From Cytophagales bacterium (lineage in GTDB: Bacteria; Bacteroidota; Bacteroidia; Cytophagales; Cyclobacteriaceae): DNA of 12,332 bases. Where the stretch lies: positions 1-12,332 of the forward strand of contig DNZD01000347.1 in the NCBI GenBank assembly GCA_003504855.1. Reading direction: 5' to 3'. A model generated the notes under the pieces. The model was not told the DNA's origin. It saw only the letters and a program-made list of their open reading frames with translations, and did not search any database. This document shows, one piece after another, positions 7,200 to 12,332 of the stretch (positions within the stretch are counted from its first letter, which is position 1; each line of letters starts with the position of its first letter). A program made the position numbers and the translations under genes.

Positions 7200-7255
7200 G
7201 AATTATGCTACAGGTGTCCTACACCTATTAGGTGTAGGACACCTGTAGCATATTC
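7200..7255. repeat. Long near-perfect intergenic palindrome (hairpin)
   Basis: Positions 7204-7227 and 7229-7252 are exact reverse complements around T7228, giving 24-base arms. With a one-base bulge at 7203 the stem extends to 7200 and 7255. The core is regular: AGGTGT, 3 bases, ACACCT, 3 bases, AGGTGT, 3 bases, ACACCT, so each half also folds into its own 15-base hairpin. No T run follows on the plus strand, so it is not a classical intrinsic terminator. It could end the DinB transcript, be a repressor-binding element, or be a copy of a dispersed palindromic repeat. Confidence 0.9.
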
Positions 7256-7265
7256 TTTGAACAAT

Positions 7266-7290
7266 CAAACCCGGAAATCCGGACTGTTTG
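7266..7290. repeat. Imperfect inverted repeat upstream of GH97 gene
   Basis: CAAAC (7266-7270) pairs with GTTTG (7286-7290), and CCGGA (7271-7275) pairs with TCCGG (7278-7282). The spacer is AA and the bulge is ACT. It sits 32-56 bases before the GH97 start codon, where an operator or leader hairpin would be expected. Confidence 0.5.
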
Positions 7291-7292
7291 TG

Positions 7293-7305
7293 CTAATTTT
7301 ATTAG
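7293..7305. repeat. Short AT-rich inverted repeat just before GH97 start
   Basis: CTAAT (7293-7297) and ATTAG (7301-7305) are exact reverse complements around TTT. The element overlaps TAATTTTA (7294-7301), a one-mismatch version of the TAnnTTTG -7 box, and ends 16 bases before the ATG. It may be part of the promoter or an operator; the short length allows chance. Confidence 0.35.
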
Positions 7306-7321
7306 TCATAAGCCCACGCCC

Positions 7322-9394
7322 ATGAAACCTTCTTTCTTTATAGTCCTTTGGATTTATTTGATTCCGGTAGCCGTTAAGGCGCAGACCATTATTCACATGG
7401 CCTCTCCGGACAAGAATATTTCGTTGCAGGTATTCACCAGTCAGTCGAATCAGGTATTCTACAGTATTTCTTACAAGAAGAAGGGTGTGGTACTTCCTTC
7501 GTCCATAGGTTTTGTGCTCAGCAAGCCGGAAGCGACGCTCTCGAATTTTTCGATCACGGGGGTAGACTCGGCCCGGATTGATGAAACATGGAAACCTGTT
7601 TGGGGAGAGGTTAAAGAAATTCGTAATAATTATAATCAGTTATATATCCACCTCCGTGACCTATCGCCGCAGGCGATTTTCCTGAATGTTACTTTCCGGG
7701 TTTACAATGATGGTGTAGGATTTCGGTTTGAGTTTCCCCTTCAGCCTGCCATGCATCATTTTGTTGTCATGGATGAGCTTACCCAGATTGCCATGAGCGG
7801 TAATCACAAAGCCTTTTGGCAACCCGGCGACTTTGATAGTAATGAATTCCTGTATGCCACCACGCCGTTGAGTGAAGTGGACGCCGACAGAGCTCACGAG
7901 ACCGAGAAGGGCATTGCGGTGACTTATCCCATCGGACCCAACACCGTACAAACACCGCTGATGATGAAGACATCTGAGGGGCTTTATATTAATATCCATG
8001 AGGCGGCCCTTGTCAATTACCCGGCCATGAACCTGTCACTTGACAAGAAGAATTTGACCTTCCGGTCTTTGTTGGTGACTGATGCCGTAGGAACCAAGGC
8101 TTATCTCGAGACACCGGCCAAGACACCGTGGCGTACCATCATCGTCAGCGACAAAGCGACTGATATCCTCGCCTCCAAACTCATCCTCAATCTCAATGAT
8201 CCGTCCCGGATTCAAAATCCGGATTGGATCAAACCCCAGAAGTTCGCCGGGATGTGGTGGGAGATGCATACGGGGAAAGCCACCTGGCAAAAGGAGGGAG
8301 GAAAACACGGAGCTACCACTGAGCGGGTAAAGCAGTACATTGATTTTGCCGCCAGGCACCACCTCGATGGGGTCCTCGTAGAAGGTTGGAACGTGGGCTG
8401 GGAGGATTGGTTTGGGAATTGGAAGGAACCTGTATTTGATTTTGTAACGCCCTATCCGGACTATGACATCAAGGCGTTGTCTGACTATGCGAAGCAAAAA
8501 GGGGTACGTATCATCATGCACCATGAGACCAGCGGATCAGCCACCAACTATGAGTATTGGATGGATTCCGCCTTTCGGGTGATGAAGAAATACGGAATGA
8601 ACGCCGTTAAGACCGGCTATGTTGGCAAGATCATTCCACGGGGTGAGCGTCATGACGGGCAGTGGATGGTAAATCATTACCAACGTGTTGCTGAGAAGGC
8701 GGCCCGCAACAAGATTATGGTCGACGCCCATGAGCCTGTTCATCCTACCGGTTTGCATCGCACCTGGCCCAACTGGATGGCGAATGAAGCAGCCCGTGGT
8801 GGAGAGTTCAATAATTTCAGTACGGGACTCCCGGCCGAACACAATACCATCCTTCCTTTTACCCGACTCATGGGGGGTCCGATGGATTTTACGCCCGGTG
8901 TATTTCATATGCAGTTGAATCAGTTTGATCCCGGTCGTAAGCAGCGCGTGAATACAACGTTGGCCAAGCAACTCGCGCTCTATGTTACCATGTATAGCCC
9001 GCTTCAAATGGCTGCGGATATTCCCGAAAACTACGAAGTGTACCCTGATGCATTTAAATTCATTGAAGAGGTAGCTGTGGATTGGGACGACTCAAGGATT
9101 CTGGAGGCCGAGCCAGGCGATTACATTACCATCGCCCGCAAAGCCAAAGGCACTGAGAATTGGTTCCTGGGTGCAATTACTGATGAACATGCGCGGCCGC
9201 TTTCTTTGGTGCTGGACTTCCTCACACCCGGTGTCAATTATGAAGCCACTATTTACCGCGATGCCGATAATGCCGACTATGACAAGAACCCGGAGGCATA
9301 CAAAATCGAAAAGAAATTGGTGAACAGTAAAACCAAACTGAACATCAAGCTGGTTAACGGCGGTGGTTGCGCCATCAGCATTATCCGGAAGTGA
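7322..9394 (+). CDS. Glycoside hydrolase family 97, SusB-like inverting alpha-glucosidase type
   Basis: The 690 residues match normal GH97 size: signal peptide 1-20 (cleavage after VKA20), an N-terminal beta-sandwich to about 280, a TIM barrel at about 300-580 and a C-terminal beta domain. Family residues are present: FDSNE (Glu175), LVEGW (Glu354), HHETS (Glu402), DAHEP (Glu471), NEAARG (Glu489) and GGEFNNF (Glu495). The last five keep a constant offset of 37 from the SusB active-site glutamates 391, 439, 508, 526 and 532 as I remember them, which supports the alignment. SusB uses 439 and 508 as base, 532 as acid, and several of these bind calcium. The sequence VKTGYV (429-434) has Gly where retaining GH97 alpha-galactosidases have the Asp nucleophile, so inverting alpha-glucosidase chemistry is expected. 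No susC/susD neighbour is seen. The three inverted repeats upstream are likely regulatory. Confidence 0.94.
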   Translation: MKPSFFIVLWIYLIPVAVKAQTIIHMASPDKNISLQVFTSQSNQVFYSISYKKKGVVLPSSIGFVLSKPEATLSNFSITGVDSARIDETWKPVWGEVKEIRNNYNQLYIHLRDLSPQAIFLNVTFRVYNDGVGFRFEFPLQPAMHHFVVMDELTQIAMSGNHKAFWQPGDFDSNEFLYATTPLSEVDADRAHETEKGIAVTYPIGPNTVQTPLMMKTSEGLYINIHEAALVNYPAMNLSLDKKNLTFRSLLVTDAVGTKAYLETPAKTPWRTIIVSDKATDILASKLILNLNDPSRIQNPDWIKPQKFAGMWWEMHTGKATWQKEGGKHGATTERVKQYIDFAARHHLDGVLVEGWNVGWEDWFGNWKEPVFDFVTPYPDYDIKALSDYAKQKGVRIIMHHETSGSATNYEYWMDSAFRVMKKYGMNAVKTGYVGKIIPRGERHDGQWMVNHYQRVAEKAARNKIMVDAHEPVHPTGLHRTWPNWMANEAARGGEFNNFSTGLPAEHNTILPFTRLMGGPMDFTPGVFHMQLNQFDPGRKQRVNTTLAKQLALYVTMYSPLQMAADIPENYEVYPDAFKFIEEVAVDWDDSRILEAEPGDYITIARKAKGTENWFLGAITDEHARPLSLVLDFLTPGVNYEATIYRDADNADYDKNPEAYKIEKKLVNSKTKLNIKLVNGGGCAISIIRK

Positions 9395-9398
9395 GCGT

Positions 9399-10376
9399 TT
9401 AGTGCTTCAGCGGACGTTTCTTGATCATGCCACCCTTGGTGTCCCGTATGTTGGCCATTACCACGAATGCATCGGGTTCAATTTTCTCAATTTCGGTATT
9501 GAGTTTATTCAGCTCAAGTCGGGTGATGACCGTGTAGAGGATGTCAGCCTGAATGGTTTCGCCACGCTTCCCATACCCGCGCTTACCGCTGTACACCGTG
9601 ACTCCCCGGCCCATCACATCAATGATCATCTGCCGGATCTCTTCACTGTGGGAGGATATAATGGTAACGCCGATGTACTCGTCAATGCCTTCAACAATGA
9701 AATCAAGAATCTTTGATGCAGCCAGGTAGGTAATCATCGAGTACAGAGCGATCTCCACGGAAAGAAAGTAAACCGCGGCAGAGAAGATCAGGATGTTGAT
9801 AATGATAATGATGTCCCCGATGGTCGTGCCCAGTTTCCGACTCAGGTAAATGGCCAATACTTCGGTGCCATCCAACACCGCCCCACCACGAACAGATAGA
9901 CCAATACCACCTCCGAGGAAAAAACCACCAAACACGGCTACCAGGAGGTTATCCTTGGTTACGTCCGGAAAATTAACGGTAGCCAGACATACAGCCAGCC
10001 CTGTAATGGCGAGTGCTGTCTTCAGGGCGAAACCTTTTCCCAGGATATTGTAGGCCAGAACAACGAAGGGAATGTTGACAATAATAATGAGCACGTATAA
10101 CGGAGTTCCGGTAACTGCTGAGATCAGCAAGGATATGCCGGTTGCCCCGCCATCAATAAAATGGTTGGTGAGGAGAAACCCTTTGAATCCAAACGCTGCA
10201 GAAAATATCCCGAGGGTAATCAGGGCCAGGTCTTTCAGCCGGTGAATCAATGTAACTTTTACTTCCCGCAATCCTTTGGCCAGCCGGTAGTGTGAATATG
10301 CACCATTCGACGACAAGGCTGCACGCACCTGACGCCGCGCAACAACTTGCAATATGTTCTTCCAGAGTGCTTTCAA
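9399..10376 (-). CDS. YitT family membrane protein (DUF161 plus DUF2179)
   Basis: The 325-residue inner-membrane protein belongs to the YitT family, whose transport role is not established. Residues about 47-225 hold five to six hydrophobic helices with family blocks FGFKGFLLTNHFIDGGATGIS (split at 62-82) and GGAVLDGTEVLAIYLSRK (164-181). The C-terminal DUF2179 domain covers about 232-312, with VTVYSGKRGYGKRGE and IEPDAFVVM. The start appears to be TTG at 10376: an in-frame stop lies a short way upstream and no ATG precedes the membrane part. The first 45 residues are a basic cytoplasmic extension. The gene lies 47 bases after the rRNA methylase gene, and its stop converges on the GH97 stop with four bases between. 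Confidence 0.9.
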   Translation of the reverse strand: MKALWKNILQVVARRQVRAALSSNGAYSHYRLAKGLREVKVTLIHRLKDLALITLGIFSAAFGFKGFLLTNHFIDGGATGISLLISAVTGTPLYVLIIIVNIPFVVLAYNILGKGFALKTALAITGLAVCLATVNFPDVTKDNLLVAVFGGFFLGGGIGLSVRGGAVLDGTEVLAIYLSRKLGTTIGDIIIIINILIFSAAVYFLSVEIALYSMITYLAASKILDFIVEGIDEYIGVTIISSHSEEIRQMIIDVMGRGVTVYSGKRGYGKRGETIQADILYTVITRLELNKLNTEIEKIEPDAFVVMANIRDTKGGMIKKRPLKH

Positions 10377-10423
10377 ATCTATCTCGTAGGATAAGCATCC
10401 AAGTTACGAATAACTTATCGCTG

Positions 10424-11617
10424 TCAGGAAAGTCGTTTTAGGCGTGCCATATAGAAACCATCGAATCCTTCGCTGGGGTAAAGCGTTTTTTGTTCCAGCA
10501 TTTCAAATTGTGGATGCGATGTAATAAAGGCCTTGACCTGCTCTTCGTTTTCTGATGGAAGTATGCTGCAAGTGGAATAGACCAGCAATCCGCCTTTTTT
10601 CAGCATGGAACTGTATTGACTGAGTACCTGCTGCTGGGTCACCTTAACTTCGTCGATGAAAGCGGTTGAAAGTTTCCATTTCGCATCGGGATTGCGGCGC
10701 AATACGCCAAGTCCGGAACAAGGGACATCCAGTAATACCCGGTCGGCGGAGTCCTCCAATCGCTTGATCACTTTTGATGAATCAATAACCCTGGTTTCAA
10801 TGTTGTTACTGGCCCCGGCCCGCCGGGCCCGCTTCTTCAACTCATCCAGTTTGAATGCTTCCGTATCCATGGCAATGATACGGCCCTTGTCTTTCATTAA
10901 GGCAGCGAGGTGCAGGGTCTTGCCGCCCGCGCCGGCACAGGCGTCGATCACCCGCATGCCGGGCTGTGGATCAAGGAAAGGTGCGATGAGTTGCGATCCG
11001 GCGTCCTGTACTTCGAACAAGCCATCCCGGAATTGCTGGCGGGTAAAAATATTCTGGCGCTCTTGCAAGATCAGGGCATCTGGAAAAGCTGCGGGTGCCT
11101 CAGCTTCAATCAATTCGCCTTTCAGTTGCGATTGAAGTTCGGCACGCGAAACCTTAAGGGTATTTACACGCAGCACCACCTTCGCCTGTTCATTCAAGGC
11201 ATGAATTTCTCCCGGCCAACGGTTGCCAAGTTCTTTTTGTCCTGCCTCGTCCAGCCAATCCGGAATGGACTCTTTGATTCTGATCAGGTGTTGTGCCTGG
11301 TCCCAGCGCTCAAAAAAGGCAGCTTTATCCAGTCCCTGAAACTCATCCCAACGCGGCGGATCAATGCGATTCCAAAAACACCACGCAGCAATGAGTCGCC
11401 AGTAATCATTGGGTTCACATTCAATCAGGTTGTAGAATAAGCGATGCCAACGGACGATATCGTAGGTCGTCTCCGCAATAAATCGACGGTCACGGGCACC
11501 CCACTTTGGATTCTGCTTGAGTACTTTTTCTATCACCTTATCGGCATAGCGGCCTTCTTCAAAGATCTCATACAAGGCATCAGCAACAGCCTCAGTCAGA
11601 TTGCGGAACAATTTCAA
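10424..11617 (-). CDS. RsmB/NOP-family rRNA cytosine-C5 methyltransferase
   Basis: The enzyme methylates C5 of a cytosine in RNA, probably 16S rRNA C967 as in RsmB, using S-adenosylmethionine. Residues 1-120 look like a reduced NusB-type RNA-binding domain. The SAM-binding motif DACAGAGGKTLHLA is at 225-238, motif IV DVPCSGLG has Cys300, and motif VI YSTCS has the nucleophile Cys350. Their spacing of 50 equals that of the RsmB cysteines. Length 397 is slightly below E. coli RsmB. The start is TTG at 11617: the family N-terminus MKLFRNL begins there and an in-frame stop lies upstream with no ATG between. A weak -7-like TAACTTTC lies 21 bases upstream (11639-11646, minus strand). The yitT-like gene follows after 47 bases. 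Confidence 0.92.
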   Translation of the reverse strand: MKLFRNLTEAVADALYEIFEEGRYADKVIEKVLKQNPKWGARDRRFIAETTYDIVRWHRLFYNLIECEPNDYWRLIAAWCFWNRIDPPRWDEFQGLDKAAFFERWDQAQHLIRIKESIPDWLDEAGQKELGNRWPGEIHALNEQAKVVLRVNTLKVSRAELQSQLKGELIEAEAPAAFPDALILQERQNIFTRQQFRDGLFEVQDAGSQLIAPFLDPQPGMRVIDACAGAGGKTLHLAALMKDKGRIIAMDTEAFKLDELKKRARRAGASNNIETRVIDSSKVIKRLEDSADRVLLDVPCSGLGVLRRNPDAKWKLSTAFIDEVKVTQQQVLSQYSSMLKKGGLLVYSTCSILPSENEEQVKAFITSHPQFEMLEQKTLYPSEGFDGFYMARLKRLS

Positions 11618-11712
11618 GGGGAGTAGTGGATTTTGGGCGAAAGTTAGGAGTTAATTCGGCGATTCCTTTCTAATTTCATGGGCAAATCCACCTCCGCTCA
11701 TCCCGTTACCCT

Positions 11713-12332
11713 ATGCAACGAAGATCATTCCTGCAAAGTAGCCTTGCATTGGCATCGTCTGCAGTTCTTTTACCGTTCACCTCCCTGGCAAGAAATGCAG
11801 AAACAGTTCCATTTAAACTGAACTTTGCACCCCATGAAGGTATGTTCAAAAACCTGGCCGGAAATGACTTCATCGACCAGATTAGTTTCGCCTACGACCA
11901 GGGATTTCGCTCCATCGAGGATAACGGATTACTGGGGCGAAGCGTGGCTGATCAGGAAAGAATTGGAAATACCCTGGCTAAGCTGGGAATGACCATGGGT
12001 GTATTTGTGGTGGAAGGCGGTGACAATTGGAAAGTATCACTGGCCACGGGAAAGACTGAATTCAAAGACAGTTTTGTCAAGACATGCAAAGCCTGTGTTG
12101 ATGCTGCCCGGCGGGTGAACGCGCGGTGGATGACCGTGGTCCCCGGTTTTTTCGACCGCAAACAGAATATGGGGATGCAGACCGCCCACATTGTGGATGC
12201 ACTTAGACGCGGCGCCGAAATTTTTGAACCTCATGGTCTTATTATGGTATTGGAACCATTGAGTGATACACCTGAGTTGTTCCTGCGCACCTCTGATCAG
12301 ACTTATGAAATCTGCAAAGCGGTAAAGAGCCC
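11713..12332 (+). CDS. Tat-exported TIM-barrel protein, hydroxypyruvate isomerase-like (3' truncated by window)
   Basis: The reading frame is open from the ATG at 11713 to the window edge, giving 206 complete codons; the C-terminus is outside. Residues 1-27 are a Tat signal (QRRSFLQSS, Arg3-Arg4, hydrophobic 11-22). The mature part fits the xylose-isomerase-like TIM barrel: KLNFAPHEGMF at 35-45, SFAYDQGFRSIEDNG at 58-72, GVFVVEGG at 96-103, and VLEPLS with Glu181 as the expected first metal ligand. Cytosolic relatives interconvert hydroxypyruvate and tartronate semialdehyde or epimerise sugars. The exported versions common in Bacteroidota usually sit near Gfo/Idh/MocA enzymes and probably act on oxidised sugars. 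It diverges from the rRNA methylase gene, with 95 bases between start codons. The exact reaction is unknown. Confidence 0.88.
   Translation, partial: MQRRSFLQSSLALASSAVLLPFTSLARNAETVPFKLNFAPHEGMFKNLAGNDFIDQISFAYDQGFRSIEDNGLLGRSVADQERIGNTLAKLGMTMGVFVVEGGDNWKVSLATGKTEFKDSFVKTCKACVDAARRVNARWMTVVPGFFDRKQNMGMQTAHIVDALRRGAEIFEPHGLIMVLEPLSDTPELFLRTSDQTYEICKAVKS

Noticed and set aside
8036..9007. Two minus-strand open frames opposite GH97
   Set aside because: They are shadows of the conserved GH97 coding frame with no recognisable motif, promoter or family pattern.
10817..10829. G/C-rich palindrome (GGCCCG-C-CGGGCC)
   Set aside because: It falls inside the rRNA methylase, where codons for an Arg/Ala-rich helix (KKRARRAGA) explain it. 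No regulatory role is needed.
10656..11440. Two overlapping plus-strand open frames (10656-11135 and 10910-11440)
   Set aside because: Both are antisense to the rRNA methylase, whose catalytic motifs are intact. Their translations show only low-complexity Ser/Arg/Ala stretches and no recognisable motif.

Overview
The window looks like chromosomal DNA of a Bacteroidota member, most likely of the Cytophagales / Chryseolinea-like type. I infer this from the family mix: a Tat-exported Gfo/Idh/MocA oxidoreductase, a Tat-exported TIM-barrel protein, a secreted FGE-fold protein, a SusB-like GH97 enzyme, a YitT/DUF2179 protein, and the NusB-fused single-subunit rRNA methylase. Shine-Dalgarno sequences are largely absent and a TAnnTTTG-type -7 box is present, both typical of the phylum. 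I see no rRNA, tRNA, CRISPR array, transposase or phage gene, and no gene-free stretch over 300 bases.

Layout. Positions 35-4419 hold six minus-strand genes in one direction, read right to left: a secreted FGE-fold protein, a secreted Gfo/Idh/MocA oxidoreductase, a small single-pass membrane protein, a YdeI/DUF1801 protein, the acyltransferase plsC and the fluoride channel crcB. Gaps are -4 to 49 bases, so much of this may be one transcript. A 58-base divergent region (4420-4477) separates it from a plus-strand group: a GT39/ArnT-like membrane glycosyltransferase, a secreted protein of unknown function and a DinB-fold protein. A 140-base intergenic region follows with a near-perfect 56-base hairpin and two smaller inverted repeats. 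It leads into a 690-residue GH97 glycosidase, whose stop lies four bases from the stop of the convergent yitT-like gene. That gene and the RsmB-like rRNA methylase upstream of it form a minus-strand pair. A Tat-exported hydroxypyruvate-isomerase-like TIM-barrel gene diverges from them and runs off the right edge.

Function. The window mixes housekeeping functions (phospholipid synthesis, fluoride efflux, rRNA methylation) with envelope carbohydrate chemistry: alpha-glucoside hydrolysis by GH97, exported sugar oxidoreductase and isomerase-type proteins, and lipid-linked glycosyl transfer. No susC/susD pair is visible, so the GH97 gene is not part of a polysaccharide utilization locus inside this window. 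I did not find a clearly new multi-gene system. The most unusual items are the intergenic palindrome before GH97, the matching -7-like boxes four bases from both divergent start codons, the FGE-fold protein without the catalytic cysteines, and the repeated use of TTG/GTG starts.
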